The notes: generated from the letters alone by a model not told the origin. Positions 47,065-55,913 are shown, counted from the stretch's first letter. The stretch: DNA of 64,000 bases from Myxococcus llanfairpwllgwyngyllgogerychwyrndrobwllllantysiliogogogochensis (GCF_006636215.1 NZ_VIFM01000010.1:28249-92248); one strand, 5' to 3'. A program made the numbers and translations.

Positions 47065-47841
47065 TCACGTCGGCGACTGCCGTCGCAGCGCCCCTGGCGG
47101 GGCGCCCCGCTCGAGGCGAATGGCCCTCGTCATATGACTCTGATCGGCAAAGCCGACCGCCGCCGCCGCTTCGGCGAGCCCGACCCCGCGGTCGATGAAC
47201 TCCAGCGCGCGAAACACGCGATGGGCGCGCAAATAGTGGCGCGTCGTGATGCCCCAGTGGGCGCGAAAAGATTGCGCGAGATGCACGGGGTGCGCGCCGA
47301 CGACGCGCCCGAGTTCTCTCAGCGTTGGCGGCCGGACCATGTTCGCCACGAGGAGCTCGCGTGCCTCGTCGAGCCAGGCTGGCGGGCGCGGTCGGCGCAT
47401 TTCATTGAGAGTGTGCAGAATCATGTGGGCCGCATCACGTACGAGACGGCTCCGGCGCGAGCGGAGCTCGCCGAACGCCCGCACCAGGTGCCCTCCGAGT
47501 TGCAGGGCGGTAGCGGGATCGAGGCGGGGCGGGTCGATTGCGGCGCGCGCCCGTCGGTCGTCGGGGTCCATCTGGACGAACAGCAAGCGAGCGCCCTGCG
47601 CGTGGTATTGGGTTTCGTGAGGGCGATAGGGTCGACGCGTGAAGAGGGCGAGCGGCGTGTGGCTCTCGAGCTCGACCCCGGCCCGTTCACTGCCCCCGCC
47701 CGCCAGCAAGACGCCGAGTTTCGCCGTGTCGTGCGTATGCGTAGGCAAGACGAGCGCGGGCGCGTGACGCACCTCGATGACATGCAGCCCGTCGATTCGC
47801 ATCTCGTCGTCGATGACAGCGTAGCCTTTGATATGGTTCAT
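47065..47841 (-). CDS. AraC-family transcriptional regulator
   Basis: The 258-residue protein has an N-terminal cupin-like region (LPTHTHDTAKLGVLLAGG) and a C-terminal AraC DNA-binding domain (TLRELGRVVGAHPVHLAQSF, then GLAEAAAAVGFADQSHMTRA). The start at 47841 has AGGGAG eight bases upstream. It lies 185 bp upstream of the secreted hydrolase gene in the same direction and is the obvious candidate to regulate it. The effector is unknown. Confidence 0.85.
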   Translation of the reverse strand: MNHIKGYAVIDDEMRIDGLHVIEVRHAPALVLPTHTHDTAKLGVLLAGGGSERAGVELESHTPLALFTRRPYRPHETQYHAQGARLLFVQMDPDDRRARAAIDPPRLDPATALQLGGHLVRAFGELRSRRSRLVRDAAHMILHTLNEMRRPRPPAWLDEARELLVANMVRPPTLRELGRVVGAHPVHLAQSFRAHWGITTRHYLRAHRVFRALEFIDRGVGLAEAAAAVGFADQSHMTRAIRLERGAPPGALRRQSPT

Positions 47842-48154
47842 CGCACTGGCTCCCTGGAAGAGGCGCTTCGAAGCGTGGTTGGGCGAAGCTCGTGCGTGCG
47901 GGGTCTGCGTCAGGACGATTGACGGAAACCTGGCGGGTCTGAAGGCGGCGCGTCAAGACTACCGTGCCTGCCGAGGCGACCGCGCACCTTCCCGTCGGGT
48001 CGTTGAACCGGAGCCGGTCATGGTCGAGAGCATGAAAGCACCGCTCCGCCACCTCGTCTCCGCGGTGGGCGGCGGGCCGTACTGAAGAACCCGGCCACGC
48101 GTCACGCGCGGAGCCGAGCACCCGGGGTCCGGCGTCACGGGTGCGCGCCGCGCG

Positions 48155-48193
48155 CTGATGACTGGAGCCAGTCCCCTGATGACTGCAGTCATC
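48155..48193 (+). promoter_or_regulatory. Operator-like tandem repeat with 16-bp palindrome
   Basis: CTGATGACTGGAG at 48155-48167 recurs as CTGATGACTGCAG at 48176-48188, exactly 21 bp apart (two helical turns). The second copy lies in a perfect palindrome, GATGACTGCAGTCATC (48178-48193); the first sits in a near-palindrome, GACTGG-AG-CCAGTC. This is what a dimeric activator site pair looks like. It lies 65-100 bp upstream of the -24/-12-like element, a usual position for a sigma-54 enhancer-binding protein. The regulator is unknown. Confidence 0.5.
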
Positions 48194-48257
48194 GGCTGGG
48201 GGCCCAAGTGGAACGCTCCGCTCCAGTGAAGTCGCGGGGTTGCGGAGACAGAGTGGC

Positions 48258-48273
48258 TGGCATTCGCGCTGCA
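48258..48273 (+). promoter_or_regulatory. Sigma-54-like -24/-12 promoter
   Basis: TGGCATTCGCGCTGCA compares with the consensus TGGCAC-N5-TTGCW. The invariant GG and GC are present and separated by 10 nt. The expected transcription start is about 12 bp downstream, leaving a leader of roughly 70 nt before ATG 48352. Confidence 0.42.
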
Positions 48274-48351
48274 ATGAGGGAATGCACGGGCGAGACGACG
48301 AACTCCTCGCCGCGACGGTCCCCCATCGCTGTCCTGAAACAGGTGACGCCC

Positions 48352-49845
48352 ATGATCAAGACCAAGCCCTCGTCTCTCTCCCCCTCCAAGCTGCGTCAGA
48401 ACACGCCGGACTCCGCCTCGGTCACCCCTCCGAAGAAGACGCCCTCCGCTGTCCCCGCGCAGCAGGACGCGAAGGTTCGCAACCCCTCGGGTGCGCCCTC
48501 GCAGGCGCAGCGGCCGACGGATGGGTTCGAGGGCAGGAACCCCGCGTCCGGCGGTCGGGGCACGCGCGCGCTGGATGCGCTCTCGAATGTGTCGGGCGCC
48601 GCCCTGCCCGCGATGGAGACGCTCTCGAATGTGTCAGGCGCCGCCCTGCCCGCGATGCAGGCGCTCTCGCCCATGATGGCCGGAGGACAGCCCGCGATGC
48701 AGGCGCTCTCGCCCATGATGGCCGGAGGACTGCCGTCGATGGAGCAGCTCTCGCCCATGAACGCCCCCATGCGGATGGGCGGGATGCCTGCGATGGACAC
48801 CCTCTCGCCCATGAACGCGCCCATGCCGAGGGGCCTGCCCTCGATGGACGGGCTCCCGCAGGGTCTCGGGCTCCCCACCGCGCCGCCGATGATGACGCCG
48901 AACATGCTGGAGGGCATGCAGGTGCCCTCGCTGCCGGGCCTCGTCGACTTCGCTCCCCGTGGGCTGCCCTCGCAACTCCAGGACTTCGCTCCTCCGCCCT
49001 CGCTTCAGGAGCCCGTCAACCCCGCGCCGCGCGGGCTGCCCCCGCAGTTGAGGGACTTCGCGCCGGCCCGTGAGGCCACGCCGCGCGCCGCGCCGCAGGC
49101 CGAGCCGGAGTCCTCGGGCATCCCGAGCGCCAATGACAAGCGCCCGGCCGGGGACAAGCGCTCGGCGGCGCAGATCGTCGACGACTCGCCCGCGCTGAAG
49201 AACCTGGGCCGTCAGAAGGACATCAAGTTCGACCAGCTCTGCAAGCAGACGGGCATCGACCCCAAGCTGGACCTGAAGGACGCGAAGCAGAACCCGGACG
49301 CGGTGTTCCGCCTGGCCAAGGTGCTGGAGTTCATCGACAGCGCGAAGGCGTCGACCGGTGGGGACCGGGACAGCAAGGTGAAGAACGGCAAGGGTGACGG
49401 CAACATCGAGGGCATCACGAAGAGCGGTGATGCGCGGCACGGCACCGAGGCCGGAATGGTGAAGGACTTCGCCGAGCAGGGTTACTCGTTCCTGGGCGAG
49501 CAGAAGCTGCCGACGACGAAGGACACGCACGTCAAGGCGGACGGGAGCAACAAGGACAACTTCCAGTGGGCCGCGGGTGAGGCGGGCAAGCACCTGTGGT
49601 TCCTGCCGGCGGTGAGCAACGTGCTGACGGGCATCGGCAACTCGGAGGGTGGCGCGAAGGGCGTCTTCGAGGGCGCGGCCAAGGGCTACGTCAACACGCT
49701 GAAGGGCGCCGCGGAGGGTGTCCTCGGGGCCGTCACGACGGGCCGGGTGAACCCGGCCTCGCTCCTGCTCGGTGGCGCGGCGGGCGCGCTGGCCAACACG
49801 GAGGCCGCTCCGCAGCCGGTGAAGGACATCGCCAGCATGCTGTGA
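48352..49845 (+). CDS. Repetitive Met/Pro-rich protein of unknown function
   Basis: The 497-residue protein matches no family I recognise. ATG 48352 has CAGGTG about six bases upstream. Residues ~1-80 are Ser/Pro/Lys-rich and probably disordered. Residues ~80-175 hold imperfect tandem repeats of a LS(N/P)(V/M)...(P)(A/S)M pattern, for example LSNVSGAALPAME and LSPMMAGGQPAMQ, and are rich in Met. Repeats around FAPRGLP and DFAP follow. The C-terminal ~190 residues look folded, with a charged region and a Gly/Ala-rich helical end (GVFEGAAKGYVNTLKGAAEGVLGAV). No signal peptide is seen. The C-terminal amphipathic Gly/Ala stretch might insert in membranes. It is a single-gene unit with its own promoter-like element and terminator. 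Confidence 0.85.
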   Translation: MIKTKPSSLSPSKLRQNTPDSASVTPPKKTPSAVPAQQDAKVRNPSGAPSQAQRPTDGFEGRNPASGGRGTRALDALSNVSGAALPAMETLSNVSGAALPAMQALSPMMAGGQPAMQALSPMMAGGLPSMEQLSPMNAPMRMGGMPAMDTLSPMNAPMPRGLPSMDGLPQGLGLPTAPPMMTPNMLEGMQVPSLPGLVDFAPRGLPSQLQDFAPPPSLQEPVNPAPRGLPPQLRDFAPAREATPRAAPQAEPESSGIPSANDKRPAGDKRSAAQIVDDSPALKNLGRQKDIKFDQLCKQTGIDPKLDLKDAKQNPDAVFRLAKVLEFIDSAKASTGGDRDSKVKNGKGDGNIEGITKSGDARHGTEAGMVKDFAEQGYSFLGEQKLPTTKDTHVKADGSNKDNFQWAAGEAGKHLWFLPAVSNVLTGIGNSEGGAKGVFEGAAKGYVNTLKGAAEGVLGAVTTGRVNPASLLLGGAAGALANTEAAPQPVKDIASML

Positions 49846-49895
49846 GCTTGAATCGAAGTGGGTGTGACCCGAGCGGGGGATCTGCTCGGTAGAGG

Positions 49896-49947
49896 GGCCC
49901 TCGGAGCAACCTTGCGGCGGCAGGGAAGCTCCGAGGGCCTTTCTATT
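49896..49947 (+). terminator. Rho-independent terminator after the repetitive-protein gene
   Basis: GGCCCTCGGAGC (49896-49907) pairs perfectly with GCTCCGAGGGCC (49928-49939) and is followed by the T-rich tract TTTCTATTT. The position 50 bp after the stop fits. Confidence 0.85.
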
Positions 49948-50048
49948 TCTGGGACCGCGATGCGCCGTCCTGAGTCAGCCATGCGTCTCCAAGGACGTGG
50001 CTGAGGGTTCACGTGCATTGACTGCCGGATCAGGCCGAAATCATCGGC

Positions 50049-51137
50049 CTATTTCCCAGGAGGAGTTTCACCCCTCAGCCACTTGACGAGCCGCGTGCGC
50101 TGCCGGCCCCTCAGGCTGCTCATGACCGACACCTGCTCGAGGTCCCAATCGCTCCGCAGCCGCTTCGCGGCCAGGGCCATCCACTCGGGGAACCGCGTGG
50201 GCTCGCAGGCCCCCAGCCCGAGCGTGTCGTTCTGGAGCCCCTCGCTGTCGAAGTCGAAGACCGGCACGATTCGCCCTGGCTCCCCGTCCGGGCCCCAGGT
50301 GGAGATGGAGAAGCTGAACCAGACCGGAGCCCGGCTGTCGACCGTCAGATGACAGTGGTGGCGGTAGGTCATCGACCGCGCGTCTCCCTCCTCGCCGCCC
50401 GCCGCGTAGAGCTTGAACCAGAAGACGTCCAGCTCGCCGAACCCCAGCGCGCGCGCCAGCTCCAGCGCCGGCGAGCGGGCACGACGCGCCTGGAGCAGCG
50501 CCTCCATCCGCTCGAACAGGGCATCCAGGGCCGGCGTGGAGCGCGCGTGGGTCCGCAGGTCCTCCAGCCTGTCCAACTCCCACCCCTGAGACTGCACCGC
50601 CCGCTCGACATGGGGGATGAGCGCGTCGAGCGACGCCTCGGACGCGTCGATGGTCAGCACCGCCAGCATGTCCAGGGACACCTCCTCGCTGGCCACGACG
50701 ACAGTCTGGATCGCCTGGAGCAGTACGGGGTTCTCCGCCAGCCCCTGGAGCTTCGCCTTGCGCTGCTTCGAGCCCCAGCCATACGTCACATTCAAATCCA
50801 GCATCCCCTGGAGCGCTGTCCGCCACGACGCACACAGGGCCTCGTCGGAGCCCTCCCGGTCCACGCTCTCGCGCAGGAAGAAGACCGCCGGACGCACATC
50901 CCCCTCAAGCCGCTCCAGCACCGCGCGGATGACAGGCGCGGGCAACCGCTGACAGTGCTGCCCGAAGGACCCGAAGAACGAGCGGTCCGCTGGAAGGAGC
51001 TGCAGCGCCGCCCTCGCCGCGAGCATCGGGTCCACGTCCACCGGGAGCTTCTTGAGCACCTTGATGAGGCGCTCCCAGTCCGGAGCCGGCTCCCCCAGCA
51101 GCGCGTGGAGTTCCTCCGAGGAACGTCGTCGACTCAT
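50049..51137 (-). CDS. Hypothetical protein
   Basis: The 362-residue protein belongs to no family I can name. It is mainly helical with HEAT-like spacing in the first 240 residues (LIKVLKKLPVDVDPMLAARAALQLL, then PVIRAVLERLEGDVRPAVFFLRES). A C-terminal beta-rich part follows (YRHHCHLTVDSRAPVWFSFSIST, then VPVFDFDSEGL). No signal peptide or membrane segment is seen, so it is probably cytoplasmic. The ATG at 51137 has GGAGG only one or two bases upstream, which is unusually close; a GTG at 51188 is possible but has no ribosome-binding site. Confidence 0.75.
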   Translation of the reverse strand: MSRRRSSEELHALLGEPAPDWERLIKVLKKLPVDVDPMLAARAALQLLPADRSFFGSFGQHCQRLPAPVIRAVLERLEGDVRPAVFFLRESVDREGSDEALCASWRTALQGMLDLNVTYGWGSKQRKAKLQGLAENPVLLQAIQTVVVASEEVSLDMLAVLTIDASEASLDALIPHVERAVQSQGWELDRLEDLRTHARSTPALDALFERMEALLQARRARSPALELARALGFGELDVFWFKLYAAGGEEGDARSMTYRHHCHLTVDSRAPVWFSFSISTWGPDGEPGRIVPVFDFDSEGLQNDTLGLGACEPTRFPEWMALAAKRLRSDWDLEQVSVMSSLRGRQRTRLVKWLRGETPPGK

Positions 51138-51277
51138 TCCTCCACGTCTACCAGAGCCCCACCCGCACCGCCCCCCGGAGGCGCACACACCCGGGAAGGG
51201 GCTGACGCGCGAGGCCCCTGACGGCCAATCGCCAAACGACCGGTCGCCACCACGCCCCTCTCAGCGCGGCGCCGGGA

Positions 51278-51313
51278 CGCGCTCCCCGAGGACCAAGTCA
51301 CCTGGGGAGCGCG
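51278..51313 (-). terminator. Hairpin downstream of the sugar dehydrogenase gene
   Basis: CGCGCTCCCC (51278-51287) pairs with GGGGAGCGCG (51304-51313), a perfect 10-bp stem with a 16-nt loop, about 25 bp past the - strand stop at 51339. No T-run follows on the - strand. Confidence 0.5.
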
Positions 51314-51338
51314 AATCCCGCCGCGGTGGGCGGAAACT

Positions 51339-52673
51339 TCAGCGCGGTGTGACCTTGAGCAGCTTGCCGTTGGTGGCGTCGGTCAGCAGGTAGAGGGCTC
51401 CATCGGGCCCCTGCACCACCTCGCGGATGCGCTCGTTGCGGCCCTTGAGGAGATGCTCCTCGCCCACCACGCGGTCATTGCGAATCATGAGCCGCACGAG
51501 GGCCTGGCTGACGAGACCTCCCACGAAGATGTCGTTGCGCCACTCGGGGAACAGGGTCCCCGTGTAGATGGCCATCCCCGAGGGGGCAATCACCGGGTCC
51601 CAGTAGTACACGGGCTGCTCCATGCCCGGGCCCTGCGGGCTGTCGTGGATGGGCGCGCCGGAGTACTCCTCGCCATACCCGATGGTGGGCCAGCCATAGT
51701 CCTTGCCCGCCTCGGGCCGGTTGAGCTCGTCCCCTCCCTTGGGCCCCATCTCCACCGTCCACAGCCGGTTCTGGCTGTCGAGCGCCGCCGACAGGATGTT
51801 GCGGTGACCCACCGACCAGATTTCGGGCTTCGCGCCCTGGGTGTTCACGAACGGGTTGTCCTGGGGCACCGAGCCGTCGGGATGGATGCGGACCACCTTG
51901 CCGAAGTGGCTCTTCACGTCCCGAGCCTGCACCCGGCCCGCGAGGATGGAGCGCTCTCCGAGCGTGACGAACAGCTTGCCGTCGGGGGTGAACACCAGCC
52001 GTCCCCCCGAGTGCAGCGTCGACTCGAGTGTCGGCATCATTCGGAAGATGACCTGAACGTTTTCCACGCGAGGCTGCGAGCCCTCCTCCACGAGCTTCGC
52101 GCGCGCCACCGCCAGCCCGTTGCCACCCTGGCGTGGCTCGGCATAGGTCCAGTAGACGAGTTTGCTCTGCGCGTAGTCGGGACCGACCTCCACGTCGAGC
52201 AGTCCGCCCTGGCCACGGGCATCCACGGCGGGCAGCCCCGTGACAGCGGGAGACTTCGCGCCCTGCGGAGTGACGATGTAGAGCGAGCCGGTGGCCTTCT
52301 CCGTCACGAGCATGCGCTGGTCGGGCAGGAAGGCGATGGCCCAGGGGTTCCTGAAGCCAGAAGCAATCTCGGTGACCTGGATTGCCGTCTTCGATTGAAT
52401 GGCCGGCGCGCGTGTCTGCTCGGGGAAGGCTCGAGAGAACTCGGGCACGTTGGGCGGCCCCTGAGGTACCTCGGGGCCGCTGGGAAGCGGATCCGGCGGG
52501 ACACCCGCATCTTCCGGCGGGACACCCGCGTCTTCCGGGGGGACACCCGAATCCTGTTGGGGGACACCCGAATCCTGCTGCGGGACGCCCGAGTCTTGGG
52601 GCGTGGGGTCAGGGTCCTCGCTGCAACCAGCGAGGAGGGCGGCGACGATGAGGGGCACCGAGAGGATGCGCAT
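51339..52673 (-). CDS. PQQ-dependent sugar (glucose/sorbosone) dehydrogenase-like lipoprotein
   Basis: The 444-residue protein starts at ATG 52673 with AGGAG eight bases upstream. The signal ends in the lipobox LLAGC. A tandem heptad linker of five DxGVPxx units (DSGVPQQ, then DAGVPPE) follows the anchor. The rest is a six-bladed propeller of the sorbosone/glucose dehydrogenase family: NPWAIAFLPDQRMLVTEK, GGLLDVEVGP, HSGGRLVFTPDGKLFVTLG, GKVVRIHPDGSVPQDNPF, and IWSVGHRN followed by GGDELN and YGWPTIGYG. It is predicted to oxidise an aldose with PQQ outside the cytoplasm. No PQQ biosynthesis genes are in the window. Confidence 0.9.
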   Translation of the reverse strand: MRILSVPLIVAALLAGCSEDPDPTPQDSGVPQQDSGVPQQDSGVPPEDAGVPPEDAGVPPDPLPSGPEVPQGPPNVPEFSRAFPEQTRAPAIQSKTAIQVTEIASGFRNPWAIAFLPDQRMLVTEKATGSLYIVTPQGAKSPAVTGLPAVDARGQGGLLDVEVGPDYAQSKLVYWTYAEPRQGGNGLAVARAKLVEEGSQPRVENVQVIFRMMPTLESTLHSGGRLVFTPDGKLFVTLGERSILAGRVQARDVKSHFGKVVRIHPDGSVPQDNPFVNTQGAKPEIWSVGHRNILSAALDSQNRLWTVEMGPKGGDELNRPEAGKDYGWPTIGYGEEYSGAPIHDSPQGPGMEQPVYYWDPVIAPSGMAIYTGTLFPEWRNDIFVGGLVSQALVRLMIRNDRVVGEEHLLKGRNERIREVVQGPDGALYLLTDATNGKLLKVTPR

Positions 52674-53041
52674 GCGACTCTCTCCTGGGGGGATGGGGCG
52701 GCGGGAAGGTGCTGACCTGCCTGCTGGCGCGCAAGTCTCGTGGCGGGAAGGCCGCGATTCAACCCACGGCCGTGCGGTGCCGGGCATCCGACGATGTAAA
52801 ATCACCGTGTCACGGGAGGAGACGGAGGGAATGGGCCAGGGGGAGCACCTGGCACACCGGACCTCACTTCGCGCCTGGGAGTGCGGACAGCGCGGATCCC
52901 TGCGGCGCGAGCGGAAGGGAGCATCCGGCGGACGTCACCCGTCGGTCGGACACGCTTCCGTGGCGCTCCCGCACTTCGTCTGGTGGGTCCGTGAGCGTTT
53001 GGGGCGCCACCCAGAAACCCCAGTGTCCATTCACGGTCGCT
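52674..53041. other. Intergenic region with a short duplicated fragment
   Basis: The 368 bp lie between two - strand genes. Positions 52863-52895 match 58674-58706, the 3' end of the thioredoxin-like lipoprotein gene including its stop, in 32 of 33 bases. No gene is supported here; the dehydrogenase promoter must lie at the left end. Confidence 0.5.
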
Positions 53042-53983
53042 TCATTCGCAGTTCTTGCCGCAGACGCTCCCGACCTTTTCTACACAGAGGCTGTCCCAAG
53101 AAACGGAGCAGCAGAATGGATCGACCGCGCAGATCGCTGAAACGCAGTCAGCCTTCGCACTGTCACAGTGGTTCACGAGAGAGGCACCTGGCGTGCAGAG
53201 CGAATGCGCACAAGTGCCGTCCGATTCCGAGCACGTCAGGCTGCCACAGACTGTTCGGACCTCGCCCACACAACGGCTGTCCCATGAGGAACTGCAGCAG
53301 TACGCGTCGGCCGTGCAGACCGACGAGACACACGGGTCGGAAGCCGGTGACAACGGAACTCCGGACGTGCACTTGTCGTGTATGGGGGCGCGCGCCCCGA
53401 TGGAGAGGGACGTTCCGCTGCTCACGATCACCGCGGTCACCGCCGTGGGGGCCGAGGCGGAAGCAAGGCCAAAGAAGAAGCTCTTTTTTCCAGTCCCGGG
53501 ACTTCCTCCAGCGCAAACCGGGGTTGCGAAGGTGAAGGTGAATTCATTGCCCACCTTGTTGGCGGAGGAGAGCCCGATGGTGCCGCTCCCACCGGAAGTC
53601 ACGACATAGACCTGATCGGTCGGCCCCGTGCCGTTGTACTGAAAGGAGGCCACAGGACCGAAGGAGACTCGTAGCGACTGGACGCAAGGGATGTGGGTGA
53701 TGCCGGTGGCATTGGTCAGGTCGACCACGTACTCGTAGCCGTAGTACCCCTGAGCCGGGGCACCGGTCGCTCCTGTGAACGTGCGCGTCTGCAAGCGCGC
53801 GGTCCCGGAGGTTCCTGGCAGAGGGATGGTGGCGCTCGAGTCGGTGACAGACAGCGTGCAACGGGTGTCGAAGACACAGTTGATCGCTGGTGCACCGACA
53901 TTGACGACGCTGAGAGCTTCGGCTGCGGCAGGCTTCGACAGTACAAGCAGCGTCAACGACACAATCAATTGGATGCGAAGCAT
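53042..53983 (-). CDS. Secreted protein with two Cys-rich CC-WDxxC repeats
   Basis: The 313-residue protein starts at ATG 53983, giving a clean signal peptide (LIVSLTLLVLSKPAAAEA). Residues ~25-205 form a beta-rich domain of unknown family. The C-terminus carries two similar Cys-rich units, CVSSVCTADAYCCSSSWDS with RCVGEVRTVCG, and CVSAICAVDPFCCSVSWDS with LCVEKVGSVCG. This CxxxC-x5-CC-x3-WDxxCV pattern recurs in extracellular proteins of myxobacteria and other delta-type bacteria and probably makes disulfides. No enzyme motif is seen. Confidence 0.8.
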   Translation of the reverse strand: MLRIQLIVSLTLLVLSKPAAAEALSVVNVGAPAINCVFDTRCTLSVTDSSATIPLPGTSGTARLQTRTFTGATGAPAQGYYGYEYVVDLTNATGITHIPCVQSLRVSFGPVASFQYNGTGPTDQVYVVTSGGSGTIGLSSANKVGNEFTFTFATPVCAGGSPGTGKKSFFFGLASASAPTAVTAVIVSSGTSLSIGARAPIHDKCTSGVPLSPASDPCVSSVCTADAYCCSSSWDSRCVGEVRTVCGSLTCSESDGTCAHSLCTPGASLVNHCDSAKADCVSAICAVDPFCCSVSWDSLCVEKVGSVCGKNCE

Positions 53984-54378
53984 GTCATGACCCCATGTGT
54001 ATTCACTGTGTTCGACATCAGGCTGGACCTTGCTTCTTCCGCAGCTCTGCCATCCCACAACCCGGCTCGCACCTGCTCAGCAAGGCTAGACGGAGAGTGT
54101 AGAAAGGAAAAGTCTCGGTGCTATGACAATCGTCGTGAAGGCAGACCACTCTCGGTGGTGGAGTGACGCAAGAGTGATGGAATTACCCTCCGGGCGGCCG
54201 TTTCCGATCTCGCCGGACATGTTGGTGCTTCACGCCCACACGGTGACCCACGGGTTCCAGGATGAGACGATGTCGCTGCCTCTCAGCAACGTCATACGTG
54301 GAATCCACGATAGTAATTACCTAGCTGCAATCCAGGGATAAGTGATAATCATCGCACCGTCCGTGAACGGGGGTGCGC
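53984..54378. other. Divergent intergenic region between the Cys-repeat and kelch genes
   Basis: About 395 bp, lower in GC than the genes. It must hold two divergent promoters. A 72-codon frame at 54123-54341 has no ribosome-binding site, and I do not call it. No clear -35/-10 pair was identified. Confidence 0.4.
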
Positions 54379-55827
54379 ATGTCAGTGAATAAAGACCTTT
54401 CCAGCCGCATGGCCTTCATCATTTCCCTGCTCATCGCCAGCGTGGCGTGGAGTGGGGCCTGGGCAGCGGGTTGGTCGCCTGCGGCGCCGATGTTGGGTCT
54501 CCGGTCGCTCCACAGCGCGACCCGGCTGGCGAATGGCAATGTGCTGGTGGCGGGCGGCTTCTACATCACGACGACCTGGAACTTCCCGACCGCCGCCGAG
54601 CAGTACAACCCCTCGACCAACACGTGGACATCGGCCGGCACCCTGCTCCGTGGACGCCGGGCCCATACCGCCACCCTGTTGCAGGACGGTAGGGTGCTCG
54701 TCACGGGAGGAGAGAGCCCCACCGGCACCCTGGCCCAGGCCGAGCTGTACAACCCGGCGACCAACTCGTGGACGGACGTGGCCTCCATGATCAGCCCGCG
54801 CGCCTTCCATACGGCGGTCCGGCTGCGGAACGGGAAGGTGCTGGTCGCCGGGGGCGCTCCCGTCAATTCGTCGACGAACGCGGCCGAGCTGTACGACCCG
54901 GCGACCAACATCTGGACGGCCGTGCCTTCCATGAGCAGCGCCCGCAAGCAGCACAGCGCGGCCCTGCTGGAGGATGGAAGGGTGCTGGTGGCGGGGGGCT
55001 ACAGCGGGGGGACTCCCTTCTGGTCCAGCGCCGAGGTGTACAACCCGGCGACCAACTCCTGGTCGTCCGTGGGCTCCATGAGCACGGCCCGAGCGCTGTT
55101 CCCCCTGGCGGTCCTCCCCACCGGCAAGGTGCTGGCGGTGGGGGGAAACAGCGGAACGGGCCTGCCGCCCAGTGTCGATGCATTCGACCCTGCGACCAAC
55201 ACCTGGGCCCCGGTGGCGCCCATGGGAATCGGTCGCTACATGCACACCGCGACGGTGCTCGCGAACGGTCAGGTCCTGGCGGCGGGGGCCTATAGCCGGG
55301 ACAGCGCCGAGCTCTACGCACCGGCGACCAACACCTGGACGAGCGCCGGCGTGATGAGCAGCCCCCGCGGTGAGCACACCGCGACCCTGCTCGCCAATGG
55401 GAAGGTCCTGGTGACGGGCGGAACCGGTGGCAGCGGCCATCTCGCGACGGCCGACCTGTATTCGCCCGACGTGGGGAGCGACCTGGGGAGCAGCCTGGGC
55501 TCGGGGCTGGTGCAGGCGGACACGTGCACCGCCACCAACGATTCCACGCCCGCGTGCAGCGCCGGCAGCACCGCGCCGGACCGGAGCTTCACCTGGACGG
55601 CGCCCTCGTCCGGCACCTTCACCGTGTCGACGACGGGCTCCTCCTTCGACACCGTGCTGTCCCTCTTCGACACGAACACCGGCGCGGCGCTCGGATGCAA
55701 CGACGACGTGAACGCCAGCACGTTCCAGTCGTCCGTCGCCGTGACGCTCGCGGCGGGACGGCAGCTTCGCATCGTCGTGGATGGCTACCGGACGCGGTGC
55801 GGCACCCTCACCCTCAACATCCAGTAG
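54379..55827 (+). CDS. Secreted kelch-repeat propeller with C-terminal PPC-like domain
   Basis: The 482-residue protein has a signal peptide (FIISLLIASVAWSGAWA). Seven ~50-residue kelch-type units follow, each with an HTATLLxxGxVLVxGG core and a YNPATNxW ending, predicting a seven-bladed beta-propeller. From about residue 370 a pre-peptidase C-terminal (PPC)-like beta-sandwich follows: DTCTATNDSTPACSAG, FTWTAPSSGTFTVST, FDTVLSLFDT, and CNDDVN with RIVVDGY. The same domain is in the protein at 57369-58424. It is likely extracellular or surface-bound; the ligand is unknown. A GTG six bases upstream is an alternative start. Confidence 0.88.
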   Translation: MSVNKDLSSRMAFIISLLIASVAWSGAWAAGWSPAAPMLGLRSLHSATRLANGNVLVAGGFYITTTWNFPTAAEQYNPSTNTWTSAGTLLRGRRAHTATLLQDGRVLVTGGESPTGTLAQAELYNPATNSWTDVASMISPRAFHTAVRLRNGKVLVAGGAPVNSSTNAAELYDPATNIWTAVPSMSSARKQHSAALLEDGRVLVAGGYSGGTPFWSSAEVYNPATNSWSSVGSMSTARALFPLAVLPTGKVLAVGGNSGTGLPPSVDAFDPATNTWAPVAPMGIGRYMHTATVLANGQVLAAGAYSRDSAELYAPATNTWTSAGVMSSPRGEHTATLLANGKVLVTGGTGGSGHLATADLYSPDVGSDLGSSLGSGLVQADTCTATNDSTPACSAGSTAPDRSFTWTAPSSGTFTVSTTGSSFDTVLSLFDTNTGAALGCNDDVNASTFQSSVAVTLAAGRQLRIVVDGYRTRCGTLTLNIQ

Positions 55828-55913
55828 TCGCGGTGAATCACGGCGGGGCGCCTCCGGAGACGACGGGGGCGCGGTGGATTCGTGTCTGTTCAAACCCAGC
55901 ATGGAGGCTTGCC

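Larger units (their letters stand above)
47842..48351. other. Divergent intergenic region with operator-like repeats and sigma-54-like promoter
   Basis: About 510 bp separates the AraC gene from the repetitive-protein gene. It contains paired repeats at 48155-48193 and a -24/-12-like element at 48258-48273. A frame open from 48208 into the next gene is not taken as coding, because a ribosome-binding site supports the start at 48352. Confidence 0.5.

Noticed and set aside
48208..48351. N-terminal extension of the repetitive protein
   Set aside because: Poor coding character and contains the sigma-54-like element; ATG 48352 has a ribosome-binding site.
52603..53535. 310-codon + strand frame
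   Set aside because: It overlaps two well-supported - strand genes and is Arg/Ser-rich, as out-of-frame translations of GC-rich DNA usually are.
54123..54341. 72-codon frame upstream of the kelch gene
   Set aside because: No ribosome-binding site and atypical composition; it lies in a probable divergent promoter region.
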